A stretch of DNA of 64,000 nt from Diphasiastrum complanatum (GCA_029204225.1 CM055107.1:2281218-2345217), one strand, 5' to 3'; shown: positions 36,043-47,739, numbered from the stretch's first letter. Program-made: numbers and translations. Notes: generated by a model from the sequence alone, not told the origin.

Positions 36043-36660
36043 ATGGATTCGTCATCTTCAAATTCAATCGAGAAGTTGGGTGGTGACAACTATCACTTTT
36101 GGAAGTTCAAAATGAGGGTGATTCTAAAAGCGAAAGAGCTTTGGAAAGTTGTCGAAGGTACTGAGGTTAAGCCTATTGCATATCCAGTGACCATTATCAA
36201 ATGGAAGCAGCTGGATGGGAAGGCCTTCACCCTTATCACTCTCAACATAAGAGATAATTAGATCAGTCATATTCGCAGTGCTCAAACTTCATTGGAAGCT
36301 TGGAACATTTTCAGCGCACAGACGTGACTGCCAAACTTCCTATTTTAGCAAATATTTGTAAGTGGTGTAGAAATCAATGATGTAGATGTCATCGTGACTC
36401 TTCTTTCGAGCCTTCCTTACACCTACAAAAATTGGGTGATTATTATTTCTACTCAGCAAGGTCTTATATTAGCAAAAGTTTTGTCTATGCTATTGTAGAA
36501 AGAGATTCAGAGAAATGGATCTTCCTCTCATTCGACACCAAAATCAGAAGCTCTTTATTCAAGAAATTCGATAAAAATAAGACATCGAAGAACATACATA
36601 AAGTACGAAAGTCAAATAATACAAAACAAGGCAGAAATTCGAACTTAGCTTCATCATAAT
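36043..36660 (+). pseudogene. Copia gag fragment
   Basis: The ATG at 36043 gives MDSSSSNSIEKLGGDNYHFW, with FKMRVILKAKELWKVVEG, the N-terminal signature of a Copia gag. A stop at 36259-36261 and frame shifts follow. Later blocks (LLSSLPYTYKNWVIIIST, LAKVLSMLL) are the C-terminal half of the capsid region. The zinc knuckle is missing and the fragment ends against an oppositely oriented element. Confidence 0.82.
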
Positions 36661-36825
36661 CAAAGCTGTTTTATAGATAATACAAATGGCCTGGACATTT
36701 GTTGAGAATTGTCGAATTCGCAAAATAAAAAATGCAACAGTAACAACATTATGCTTGTCATAAACTGATGGTTTATCAGAGATGATTGACTGATATCAAA
36801 TTAGAGAAGCTCTGATCAAAACAGA
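36661..36825 (-). other. Leader downstream of the minus-strand primer site
   Basis: Short untranslated stretch after the primer site at 36826-36838, broken off at the gag fragment on its left. Confidence 0.45.
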
Positions 36826-36838
36826 GGCTCTGATACCA
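36826..36838 (-). other. Primer-binding site, initiator tRNA-Met type
   Basis: The minus strand reads TGGTATCAGAGCC, abutting the LTR with no spacer. Confidence 0.93.
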
Positions 36839-37554
36839 TGTCGGAAATCAGTGAGAATGAGCGAAAGCTGATGAGCAAGTTTGGTGTAGGATCGGAAGTG
36901 CCACAGTTAGCAACAGAACATTCAAAATGAATGATTCATATGCACAATGAAACGATACAGTAGTAGGACTGAAATTACACTCTGATTAATATCAACAATG
37001 AGTACAATGGCATGAAGTTATAACTGCAGCTTGTTGAGCGTGATAACGCTAATACAGATTAATGATTAATCAAACTCTGAATTCTCAAAAGAAGTTTTCT
37101 GATGAAGATTAACATATTTGATATCCTACAAATAGCTACAACGACCTTTTCTATAGTTATTACAATCGTTTCATTACTATAAATGCTTTGTATAATGTAG
37201 GCGGACCGTCAACGCAAAGTCGTTGGGTCAGCGAATTTTAGACCGACAGTATCGAAATTTACAAATATCGGAAAAATATACAAAGGACTCGAAAAATATA
37301 CAATGACTCGAAAATTATAATGACTTGAAAAATTACGAATTTTCCGAGTTGATCTCGTATCGAGAAATTCTGATCTTGGGTATCGAAAAATATAGGATTT
37401 TTGAGTCGATACGATATCAAAAAATTCTAGAAAGTTTGATCCTGAATTTTTTGATCTTATGCTCAAAAATTCGAGCCTTCTTTTTCTGGGTTTCGTATAG
37501 CTTTCAGAATGTTCATTAATGAATGGATTTGAGACTGAGCATCAAATTCCAACA
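36839..37554 (-). repeat. LTR flanked by both PPT and PBS (716 bp)
   Basis: On the minus strand it runs TGTTGGAATTTG ... GATTTCCGACA. A PPT precedes it (37555-37567) and a primer site follows it. A related copy lies at 61591-62257 in the same orientation. Confidence 0.9.
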
Positions 37555-37567
37555 CTCCTCCTTAATG
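37555..37567 (-). other. Polypurine tract
   Basis: The minus strand reads CATTAAGGAGGAG immediately before the LTR start TGTTGG. Confidence 0.88.
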
Positions 37568-37700
37568 TGGATCCTAGAAAGTTTTTGATTTTTAGATTCA
37601 ACATGTCGTTGAATCTGAGATGGTGCTCCTTTGATAGAGCGTTTGTGAAATAATCTGATGCCATCAAATCTGTTCTATTGGGTCGATTTTTGTACTCCGC
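37568..37700 (-). pseudogene. Copia RNase H C-terminal end
   Basis: The leftward frame gives NRTDLMASDYFTNALSKE and FLGSTLRRS, the end of a Copia polyprotein (normally ADIFTKAL...). It is truncated on the right. Confidence 0.7.
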
Positions 37701-38560
37701 GACAGCAATTGGCCGGGCCTTTTGTTCTCCAGTTCTCTAAGATCCTGCTTACAAGATAATACACAATGGAAAACACACTATGGAGCAACCACCCAACCAA
37801 GTAGAAGCAACCAATCAACTCTAAAAGCTTCATCCCTAAGCCAAGGAATAAAAAGCATGAATGTAGAGTGAAACCCCGGCAATAAATGAATGATCACAAT
37901 GAGGAGTAGGGCGAGTTTGGCCTCAATATATAGAGCCAAAAACAACCTGGGCACATAGCCATGCATAGCCCTAAGTTCCCTATACATAGATTCACCTAGA
38001 ATAAAGTCCTAAGCAACCATATAGATCGAGTTTATCTAACTTCAAGACCCAAGTTGGAGACTTGGGACGTTAAGTACCGAATCACCCTATATTAATTTAA
38101 GATCATAAATAATTATTTAATTTTCATATTTTAGACCTTACACTTGCTAATTTCATTTTTGAGTATGAATGATTATTCAGTAAATCATCTTCTTTGGCCA
38201 CTGATTTTGAAAAGCATGTTCTTACTTTCGAAGGTGATAAAGTAGTCACTGCAGTAATTTTGTTCATCCATCATACACGATTTCTACAAGTAAATTATGG
38301 AAGCATTTGATGTTTCACATTATAAAATTTTTTCTATGTTTTCGATTCCTATTATGCATGTTTTTTATGTGTATCTAAACAAATAAATTCATTACCAACA
38401 AAATTACCTCATAATTTATCACCATCTAGATCGATAGACTATATAATAGAGTTTATTCTAAGTAGTCAACTTATCTCTAGACAACCTTATAGATTTTCTC
38501 AGAAAGAAAATAGAGATTACAAATCAAATAGAAACTATTTGAGGATGGGATATATCTAAC
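37701..38560. other. No feature recognised
   Basis: AT-rich. 38100-38560 may hold very decayed Gypsy sequence preceding the RT at 38561. Confidence 0.3.
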
Positions 38561-39890
38561 TCAGTGAATCACCATGGGACGCTTATGTTCTTCTGAAAGC
38601 AAAAAATGATGGAAGTTTTCGAATGTGTGTGGATAACAAGGGGTTAAATAAGGTGAATATTAAAAATAAACATTCATTACCTAAGTTGGACGACCTGGTA
38701 GATCACTTAGGTGGGGCTAAATACTTCACTAAGATTGATCTTAGAACAGGGTACCATCAGATCAGAATTAAGTCAAACGATGTGCAAAACAATAGATTTC
38801 GTACCAGATTTGATCACTACGAGTTCTTAGTGTTGACAGCCTTTTGGATTAACGAACACTCCAACAAATGATAAACGATTTATTTTGTCCATACTTGGAG
38901 AAGTTTTTGGTAGTGTTTCTAGATAATATTCGCGTCTACAATAAGACCATCGAGGAACACATAGAGCGTATCAAAACTGTCTTGACGAAACTCCAACAAG
39001 AGTTACTCTACACTAAGGAATCCAAATGTGAATTCTTTAAGCATGAGCTAGTTTACTAAGTCATAAGATCACTGCTTATGGGATCAAGATTGACGAGGAT
39101 CAAGATAGTTGTTGATTGGCCGAGTTTGCAAATTGTTAAACAAGTTAAATCGTTTCTTGGGTTTACGATATTTTTTCAAAGATTTATTGAGAATTATGCC
39201 AAGGTGGAAATATCACTCAATAATCTGACAAAAGGTGTTGTTGATAAAAAGAAAAAGATGAATTAAAATATTCCACCTATTGTAAGGAATAAGGATCTGA
39301 ATCAATATTTTGAAAAACTTAAAGCCCTAATTGTTTTGGCTCATGTATTATAGATTGCAGATCCTGATCAACCTTATGTCATTAGAATCAATGCAACTGA
39401 TACTACAATTCGAGTAATTCTATTACAAAATGATAGGCCACTAGTATTTGAAAGCAAGAAATTCACTGATCCTCAATTGTGTATACAACATTGGAAAAAA
39501 ATTATTTGCAATTAACCATGCACTAAAAACTTGGAGACACTACATGTATGGTAGTAGATCACCAACTTGTTAAGTACTTTTGTAATCAGCATAATCTTCG
39601 GGGTAGAAAAGTCCGATGGGCCGAGTTGAGGCAAGAATTCGCTCATGAAATCTATTATATAAGAGGTAGTTCTAATCAAATTGCAAATGCTAGTTCGATC
39701 CCTTAGTTTTAGTTTGACTAATCATCCTAAATCAGAGGGCTAAACGGAAAGAACGTATCAGACTATGGAAGATATGTTGAGGACATACGTTTCTCACAAG
39801 CAATCTCATTGGGAAGGATACATTCCTCTAATTGAGTTTGCATCAAATCTACTGCACACCCAGTATTTCATATAAGTTGCTTAAAATTAA
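38561..39890 (+). pseudogene. Ty3/Gypsy RT, RNase H and integrase fragment
   Basis: RT begins with ESPWDAYVLLKAKNDGSF and FRMCVDNKGLNKV, then FTKIDLRTGYHQIRI and RFRTRFDHYEFLVL. The catalytic box reads VVFLDN: the second Asp of FLDD is Asn. The connection SFLGFTIFFQRFI is followed by RNase H (ADPDQPYVIRINATD, FESKKFTDPQ). It then jumps straight to the end of the integrase core (LTNHPKSEG, ERTYQTMEDMLRTYVSHKQ), so the polyprotein linker and most of the integrase are deleted. Multiple stops. Confidence 0.88.
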
Positions 39891-41159
39891 ATATACATTA
39901 AAGTGATATGGTTGGATCTGATGAGCATAATCCTAGACTTGGATACCAAGTATTCCAGTACTCAAGGTTATTAGTTATGCCTCGTTATTCCGGGCTAGGC
40001 CAGAAATCTTTATTAACCTTATGAGGACCCAAACACACATCTAATGACATGTAAAGCTTTTGCATGGGTTAGAAAAGCTTTTAGAATGGTGGTGTAGACC
40101 ATAACTTTTGCTGGTCCCTGTACATCCAAAAGCAAGTATCTTCCATGGCAAGACAATGTTGTGGCAATTGGGTTGCAAATAATGCCTCTCTAACTATGTT
40201 CTCTTCACACATGGCACCACATATGTCATATACTATAGACTTGTAAGGTTTATATGCAGTTATTATGTCATGCCTGGCATACTACTCCGACAACCATATG
40301 AGAAGACATTAATCAGAACTAGAGTTCTGACTTTTACCTTCAATAATTGATTTTTCAAACTTTGACCAGAAATTGAAGATCAACTTAAGGAGAGTGTAAT
40401 TCCTAGTATAAAATAAGACAATGAGCTGCTACCCAGTTTTTGCCGCTAGGCTGACCAATCTGCAATGCTTCCCTGCTGGCGTGGTTCAGAAATGAGCCTA
40501 CACAACAACAGTAGCAGTGGCTCAACCCTGTAATAACATATTTGTAGAGAATCCATAAATCCCCAGTTTTTCCCACGAAAGAATTGAGCATTAAACTATA
40601 TAGGATCAAAACATAATACCTCAGTTACTCCTGGCCAAAATCACACATCCGAAACTTTCAACTCTTGTATTATATAAAATCAGCTTCAAACTGGCGTTAT
40701 CCACAAGTACAGGCAATTTCCTCCTGGCTAATTATACCAAGATGATGGACTTCTCCAGAGTTCCTTCACAGGAGTATTTTGTTGCTCAGTTGAAAGTTCT
40801 GACATTCGAATTGGCCAAGGGTTAGGGATGTATAGTTTTTTATCCTACATAATTGCTGGCATAGATGCTTTAATGATGTTCAATAGAGGTTGAGTTCAGT
40901 CAGATCATAGCTTCAGACTGCGAGACCCGCTCTCGCATTTCAGAAAAGAGTGAACTTCAAGTTCATAAAAACAAAAAAATTTGTGCCCAACAAAGTGACG
41001 TGTTGGTCAGGGCCTCCTTTCCTCTCCTTGAGGTCAGGGGTTTTGCTCCCATCAGCCACAAGTGGGACATAAAAAAAAATGCTGAGAACGATCAGAACTA
41101 TTTGAAATTATTGCATCAACCCTTGTACGTGACTTACCTGCCAGAACTTCTGATATCAT
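39891..41159. other. Intergenic or 3' region of the zinc-ribbon gene
   Basis: No coding signal. The part next to 41160 is probably the 3' UTR of the minus-strand gene: 22 bases after its stop a consensus 5' splice site (CAG/GTAAGT, minus strand, boundary 41138/41137) suggests an intron in the 3' UTR. Its acceptor cannot be fixed. Confidence 0.4.
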
Positions 41160-42071
41160 TTATTTTGGGGACCATCCAGCCAAATCTTCTGAAGAAAACT
41201 CATAGCTATCTTCCGAACCCTTCCTAATTTCCACACCTTGCTGGTGAAGAAAATCCTCCACACTACCTGGTTTACCAAACCAGCCTAAGCGATCTGCAAT
41301 GAGGTGCAAGTTATGACAACTTCCACAACGAACAATAACTATCCCATTTTCGTATGTATCTCTGCTCATGGTCTTTGCAGAACGTGTATCACAGACTTTA
41401 CATGTAAAAATTATAGCAAGGTCGTGACGCTTTGAGGACCTGTAAAAGATTTTTTCATCACTTTCTACTTGAGGATAGGTAGTAGCAGGAATTGCTTTCG
41501 TATCCTCTACATCATTATGTGGCACCAAACGCAAGGCTTCATGCTCTTGATCATTCTTAGCACTAAATGATTTGCAATCGACCCAGTTAGGAACCTGCCA
41601 GCTACAAGGCAATGGAACTTGTCCCAGGCTCTTTTTCAGTGGCCTTCTGTCAATTTCTTCACCTAATAAAACTGCACCAAGTACTGAATGTCAAAATATT
41701 GACACCATAGCATACAAAATCCATGGAAGATTACATAAAAACTAGTAAATAAAACAATCTGCCCTTCACCCTTAACTCCCTCTATTTTGCCAGTGTCCTA
41801 CAGAAATTAAAAATAAATATATAACATGACAAATGCCCATTGGAAAGGGCAGAGAGGGGAATTTAAAACAATCAACTTACTACCATATTAAAGTATTCTA
41901 AGAAAAACACAATTGAGATCAAATCTACCAAAATGTTGCATCAAGATTTTCAAAAAAATGGATTAAATGCAGCTTAACACCTGCAAACATAGAGACCAGA
42001 GGAACTTTTCCATGTGATAGACAAGATGGGCAGCTCCAAAGCTTTAGCAAGCTATTTTGTGGCATTTTCAT
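41160..42071 (-). CDS. DNL-type zinc-ribbon protein (Tim15/Zim17/Hep family)
   Basis: Two exons, 42071-41981 and 41671-41160, joined by a 309-bp GT-AG intron (phase 1), give 200 residues from the ATG at 42071. The C-terminal half is a DNL zinc ribbon with two CxxC pairs (Cys 121, 124, 146, 149; CKVC and CGSC, 21 residues apart), then NLHLIADRLGWFGKPGSVEDF and a C-terminal EDLAG. These proteins escort mitochondrial or plastid Hsp70 and keep it soluble. The form with RHDLAIIFTCKVC is like the plant mitochondrial type. The N-terminus is basic, Ser/Leu-rich and acid-poor, as in a transit peptide. The open frame extends upstream without ATG to 42212, after a possible splice acceptor (TTTGTCTAG), so a further 5' exon may exist. 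All residues expected to bind zinc are present and no stop or frameshift is seen. It is the only apparently intact cellular gene here. Confidence 0.85.
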
Positions 42072-42212
42072 GCCGCTTCTTGGTTTTGATAAAAATGATG
42101 TTCTTAAGTTTGTTCTAGGGAACCATAGTGAGGGACAGAACCTAGTCGTTACAATTTGAGGAGGGATCAGTTTAATTAATGGATTTTTTGCAGGCTTTTG
42201 CAAGTTGTAGAA

Positions 42213-42539
42213 CTAGACAAAACATGTGTGGAGAAATTTCCATGATGTAGCTTGTCAGGTTCTAGTGTGGATTGGCTATTTATTCCAAGGGATGCAATTC
42301 ACTGTCAAAGCCAAGATGCCATATGTGAAGGCTAAGATGTTCAAGAAAAAGGAAGATGCACTAACTGCCGAAGTTTGTGTGCACGAGTGTGATATCCTTC
42401 TATAGGGTAAAAGAGATTGGTGCAGATGTCTCATTCTCAATACTAACCTAGAAGATAACTCTTTGGAAGATGCAAGAGAGCCCTATGTCACCTTGTTGTG
42501 GACGATTTTATTGTTCACCATTTGCTGAAAGGTCACAGA
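42213..42539. other. No feature recognised
   Basis: Region upstream of the zinc-ribbon gene. It would hold its promoter or a first exon, but nothing can be demonstrated. Confidence 0.3.
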
Positions 42540-43930
42540 AGCATTTTAGCAAGACCAAAAACTCATAGTGGCCATACCTTGTCCTACACCCAATTTTTTC
42601 AACATCCTCGCGATTCGCTGCAACTACGATTCATATCTAAGTTTTCTAAAGGTTTCACCTTTTGGCAATTGCTCTTCCCTTAGATTATTAGTCATTAGCG
42701 CAAGTTGCATGTTATACTTGTGTAAATTGCATTCTCCCTGATAAGTATAATCCTTTAACCGGAGAAGAAATATTCACATTCCCATTAAGTTTTATGAGTG
42801 AGCCGTTATGCAAAAACGACATACTGTGAGTTACATAGTTTTTCTTTAGCAACCCATTCCTCTCATAAAACCCCTCTTTACCAAGTATAGTGTCTACTTT
42901 GTCCAAATTCATTACATGGAAATCTAATCTATCTTTATATCCCTGAATTTGCAAAGGGAGACATAGGACTATCTAATCCCATACTTGGCTTTCTGCTCCC
43001 ATGGCCAACTTTACCACGTATCAATGGTCACTTAGACTTGTTTCCACCTTTAGCTTCTGCAACAATTTAGAGTTAATAAAAATATATGTAGAGACATCAT
43101 CAAACAAAAGTGTTACGGCTTGGCCACCTACGATCCCATTCATCCGAATGAGGTCGTGGGGGCCAAAAACTGCCGTATTAAAATAACAATGCTCACAAAT
43201 AGAATTTTCAGCAAAGGTTAGATCAATGCTAGAAATGTTAGAGTTACATGGTGGCTTAAAAGAGGCCCATTTAACATTCTTCCTTTTCTTCGTGCATTTG
43301 CGGCATGACTTGGCACAATGCAATTAAAGCACAAATTGTCACTCTTGGCCTTCCCAAAGGTCCCTTGGTCCATTGTGGATCATTTCTTTGATCCACTAGG
43401 CCCAAAAAAAGTATCCTTCGCCTTTTCTTTTCCTTTCTTTGAAAATAATGGTTTCTTGCCCTTTGCCTCGAGTTGTCCAATAGGCTCAGGTCTAGCCACT
43501 ACACAAAGTCTCATCATATAGCTTGGTGTAACGAACAACATCCTTGAGGGTAAGAGGCTAGTTCCTCCTAACCTCTAGCTGAAAATCTTTGGGCAATCCC
43601 AAAATGAAATGCAACTTGAGTAGCAAAATGAGAATATACCTCTCAAAAGTCTGACAAGTATGCATCAAAGGGGCAGTTCCCCATATGAATTGTCGCATAT
43701 TGGCGATAGAATTCGAAGTCGTCCAAAATGGGTAAGAAGGCCACCTTGAAGGCCTTGCAAAATTCCTCCCAAGTTTTGGGCACCTCGGTCTTCCCTCGTA
43801 AATCCCTCCACCATGTAAATGTTTTACCTCGCAAGTACATGACGGTCATACTGATCTTATTATCGTCCGTTGAATCATGAAATGGAGAGCAATGCTTAGC
43901 CAAAACTGAAAAATGTGACACAATAAGCCA
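42540..43930 (-). pseudogene. Ty3/Gypsy gag, protease and RT fragment
   Basis: Read leftward: gag capsid part (MYLRGKTFTWWRDLRG, WEEFCKAFKVAFLP); a basic region; protease with FGPHDLIRMNGIVGGQA and LLFDDVSTYIFIN, where the usual DDGA site has become DDVS; the protease end GYKDRLDFHVMNLDKVD; then, after a deletion, a short RT piece (CRTRYGHYEFLVL) near 42545-42610. Frames change repeatedly. Related to, but more decayed than, the chromovirus at 49 kb. Confidence 0.82.
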
Positions 43931-44170
43931 ATATGTACTCTACCTACTTACTGAATGTAGGGCAACCCCCAAAAGTCAAGATAGGGCCCCTAAGCCAAAT
44001 TAGACCTCTAAGGACCCATGAGTCAGTACATGACCAAAATTGGGTCCATCACAAATTAAGACAAACTTAACATGGCCTAAATAACTATATACCCATGGTT
44101 ACACAAATCTCGACCTTTTGGGTCAAAGTTACCTATGGATTAACTTTAGCATAGTCATTTATTTCTAACA
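43931..44170 (-). repeat. 3' LTR fragment of a leftward Copia element
   Basis: The minus strand starts TGTTAGAAATAAATG at 44170, directly after a PPT. The left end is undefined and abuts the Gypsy gag fragment. Confidence 0.6.
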
Positions 44171-44182
44171 CCCTCCTTAAAT
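44171..44182 (-). other. Polypurine tract
   Basis: The minus strand reads ATTTAAGGAGGG before the LTR start. Confidence 0.8.
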
Positions 44183-45136
44183 GACAATGCAAAAAAACTG
44201 AAATCTTCACTATGTAATAAAGCCACCACGTGGTATTAAATTTAAAGCTTTGCATAAAGCTTCAAATCTGACTCTAGGCAACGCCTTAGTGAAGAGGTCC
44301 GCTTACTCTCCTCTTTCACAAGCTTCTTCTTACAATCCTTGATGAAGTGCCCATACTTCTTGCAATAATGACACTTCACTTTTTTCTTTTGAGTGTTGAC
44401 ATTTTGACCTCCAATGGGCTTTTGGTCATCCTTGGAAAGAGGCTTCTCCTTTCCTTTTGACTTGCCTTTGCCCTTGCCTTTTGTGAAGAAAGCTTGATCT
44501 TGTTGAGTGTCACCCGCAAGATTTGCCTCGTTTGCTCCTCTTGAAAAAGCATCCCAACAAGTTCATCAAAGGAGAGTTGATGTCCCCTAAGAAAGATACT
44601 CAAAGATGAAACAAATGGAAAATAAGAGGAAGGTAATGAGTTGAGAGTAATGGAAACAAATTGAGCATCCTCAATTATCTCATCAATATTGAGAAGCTCC
44701 TCACGAAGATCCTTGATCTTCGTCAAGTGATTGGTCACTTGATCCCCTTCTTGCATCTTCAACATAGAAAGTTGATTTCAGAGATACACCACTCTTCGCA
44801 TTAAGCGTTTCCCACGCACTTTTAGATGTCTTACAAGATCTAATATGAGGTAAGATAGATCTTTTCACAGCAAGAGCAACCATAGAATGTGCTTGTGCAT
44901 CCCTTCTATCCCACTTCTTTTGTTCTTCCGAAGATGTAGAAGATGATGTTGATGATGATGATCCACGAGGTGTAGAAGGTGCCAAAGAAGGAGGCCATTC
45001 CCCATCACCATTGACCAAATCCCACAGCCCTTTCACTGAGAAGATTCTTCATCATGTAACTCCACAAGGAGTAGTTTGTGTCATCCAACCAAACTTCACT
45101 AAACAAAGAACCGATAGCTTCTGATTCTTTAGCCAT
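44183..45136 (-). pseudogene. Copia gag fused to the end of pol (internal deletion)
   Basis: The ATG at 45136 starts MAKESEAIGS. Gag blocks follow in shifting frames: DDTNYSLWSYMMKN, SKSAWETLN, LTKIKDLREELLNIDE and TLNSLPSSYFPFVSS. A perfect zinc knuckle CHYCKKYGHFIKDC lies at about 44335-44378. Within some 60 bp the sequence is already at the C-terminus of RNase H (ADLFTKALPRVRFEAL), then the PPT. Protease, integrase and RT are all missing. A compact gag-only Copia derivative, now frameshifted. Confidence 0.85.
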
Positions 45137-46039
45137 TACCTCCAACAGAATTTCAACTTGTAGTAGATAGGAAAGAGAGCCTTTCCACAACCAAATCTAC
45201 TCAAAAATTTGCAACAAACAATAAGCTGAAAATAGGAGCACCAGATGTCTTCCAATCTGCAACCAAAGTGCCCAAAAGATAATGGATAGATGGCTATTTT
45301 TCTGCACAAAAAAACTAGCTTCTTGAAAATTAGGTTAGCTTCGATTGAAGCCTACACCGAAACCCAATTAGGAAGCCAAATAGTGTGATCAACTGCATTT
45401 CAATAGGCCTGTTGAAAGCGCCCTACTGCTTGCTCAAAATCTGCAATTTTCTAGCCACAAATTGCCCTAACCCAAAATAGGGTATGCTGAATATTGGGTG
45501 CCCTCCTTCACAACTACAAACCTGAAAAAAAAAATAGCAAGGTAAGAAGGCTCCAAAACCCCAAATTAGAAGCAGATTTTGGGCGCCCTCCTCCAAACAA
45601 AACTTGCTGAAAACTAGCAACAAAAAAATCAGATGTGAGATGCTGATTTTTGGGCACCAAAAATTGCTCCTCCAACATCTGTGATGGGCGCCCTCCTTCA
45701 ACCTGAAAAGAGACAAAAAAGCTGATCCAAACTCCACTTGGAAAAATCAGCAAGATGCTGAAATTTTAGAGCAAAAAGTAGAGTAGCTCCTCTTCTGTAG
45801 GGTCTGATGTGAGCTTGGTGAGCCAGTGCCCTACTATAGGTGGTTTTTGAGTATTTTGGAGCCCATAACATCACAAATTGGAGCCTTATGGTGGATCGCT
45901 TTTTCTATTTTCTTTTGTAAAAAATCGGCCTTTTTTGGATATGCGAAAGTGTTTGTAACTTTTCTAATTTTCAGTATTTTTCAAATATGTTAGTTACAAT
46001 GTCATGACCATGCAGAGTCTCAGGAGGAGAGCTCTATTC
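45137..46039. other. No gene; GGGCGCCCTCC motif repeated
   Basis: Probable leader or LTR debris. GGGYGCCCTCC followed by T/C-rich sequence recurs three times (about 45499, 45578, 45688). No primer site is found. Confidence 0.4.
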
Positions 46040-47583
46040 CCTTTGCTCGCACTTATCTTAAGTATGCCATCAAGCATGGTTTTGTCAAGAAAAATGGCAA
46101 ATTCCTCATTCTAGCTTGTGAGGATCTGCGTAAGAAAATCTTTCAATCCTGTCATGATAGCCCTAATGAAGGTCATCTTGGTGTGGATTTAATACCTATG
46201 AGTTGCTCTGATGTAATTTTTTATGGCCTAAGATTACCAAACATGTCCATAGCTATGTGGCATGTGGTTTTGTCAAGAGAAATGGCAAATTTCTCATTCT
46301 AGCTTGTGAGGATCTGCATAAGAAAATCTTTCAATCCTGTCATGATAGCCCTAATGCAGTCATCCTGCTGTGGATTAAACCTATGAGTTGATCTGATGTA
46401 ATTTCTGATGGCCTAAGATTACCAAACATGTCCATAGCTATGTGGCATGTTGTTTTAAGTGTCAAGTTAACAAAGCTGAAAGGATTAAAGTTCTTGGATC
46501 ATTACACCCATTGCCTATTCCAAAGAGTAGATGGGAGAGTGTTTTGATGAATTTTATTACGCACTTGCCTCGTACGCACCTTTAACATGATGTCATAATG
46601 GTTGTGGTTGACAAACTCGCAAAAATGGCTCATTTCATACCAACACATTAAAAGATAGATGCACCTAGGGTAGCTGATCTATTCATACAGCATGTATTCA
46701 GACTTCATGGGTTACCGTCATCCATAGTGTCTAATAGAGATACACGCTTTACCGGTCATTTTTGGACTACCATAATAGATAAGCTTGAGGTGTGATTGAG
46801 AATGAGTGGCACTGATCACCCTGAAACAGATGATCAAACAAAGAGAGTTAACCAGACCATGGAGGACATGCTTAGGGCATATTAAGTGTTAAGAAAAATC
46901 AATGGAAAAACTATTTACCATTGTTGGACTTTTCTTATAATGATAAAAAAAATGCTTCTACTAAGATAAGTCCTTTCAAGTTGAACTATGTCTTTAGGCC
47001 AGCTAGTCCAATTACTGTAGGATTGCGTCATAAAGTGCCTAGTGTTGTGGATTTTCTAACTCACATCATACAAATGCTTGAATTAGCCAAGAAAAATGTG
47101 AAACGGGAGATGGATCACGCAAAGACATTCGCTAATCAAGATCACACACTAAGACAATTCAAGGAAGGAGACAAGGTATTTCTCCTTATTCCAAAGGACT
47201 CACCTTCAAAGACAGGGGAGTGCTATAAGTTATCTCCGCGTTATTGTGGACCTTGGAAAATAATTTAAAACCTTAATGGTGTTACTTATAGACTAGCACT
47301 GCCTCAAGATTGTAAAGTTCATCCTATTTTTCATGTTTCATGCTTAAAGAGAGTTTTACATGAGGGACTGATGGACTTCTATTCAAGAGCATGGGGAGGT
47401 GATGCACAGACCTAACCGAGTATTGGAACAAAGAGAGAGACGACTTAGAAGTCATCTTGATCCATGAATACTTGGATGTGTGGCACGGTAGACCTCTCAC
47501 TAATGCTACCTAGGAGACCGCACATGCTTCTTTGCATGCATGGCACTCTTACTTTACTATCACGGACGATGTTCCTTGAGGCT
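46040..47583 (+). pseudogene. Ty3/Gypsy integrase to chromodomain, copy A
   Basis: Forward frames with many stops give the pre-integrase region (ILACEDLRKKIFQSCHDSP, EGHLGVD), duplicated once in tandem (46078-46450). Then the core ([54 protein letters not shown]), the C-terminal domain (47100-47380: EGDKVFLLIPKDSPSK, LSPRYCGPWKII, HPIFHVSCLKR) and a decayed chromodomain. There the Trp of NATWE is a TAG (47511-47513). PPT follows. Confidence 0.87.
46078..46450 (+). repeat. 188-bp tandem duplication within Gypsy integrase
   Basis: 46078-46265 and 46266-46450 are nearly identical, starting GGTTTTGTCAAGA. The second copy has a few small deletions. Confidence 0.93.
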
Positions 47584-47598
47584 TGAGGAGGGAAGGAA
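47584..47598 (+). other. Polypurine tract of Gypsy copy A
   Basis: TGAGGAGGGAAGGAA directly before TGTCATGTACCG. Confidence 0.78.
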
Positions 47599-47739
47599 TG
47601 TCATGTACCGATGGCATGGAGTTGATGTTAAAGTAGATCCTAGAGCAATTGAAGCCTGGCCAATGCACCTGAAAGAGTCAATGGTACAGGGAATTCGGGT
47701 GGTGAGCTTGGTTCAAGTGAAAGAGATGCGGATTTTGGC
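47599..47739 (+). repeat. 3' LTR remnant of Gypsy copy A
   Basis: Starts TGTCATGTAC. Gag sequence of another Gypsy copy begins within about 150 bp, so the LTR is truncated. Confidence 0.5.

Noticed and set aside
41613-42203. Start of the zinc-ribbon protein at 41612 or 42203
   Set aside because: Both positions are TTG; the first real in-frame ATG of the spliced frame is 42071.
43271-43521. Opposing frames of about 68 codons over the Gypsy gag/protease
   Set aside because: Shadow frames; the coding signal is the minus-strand gag-protease region.
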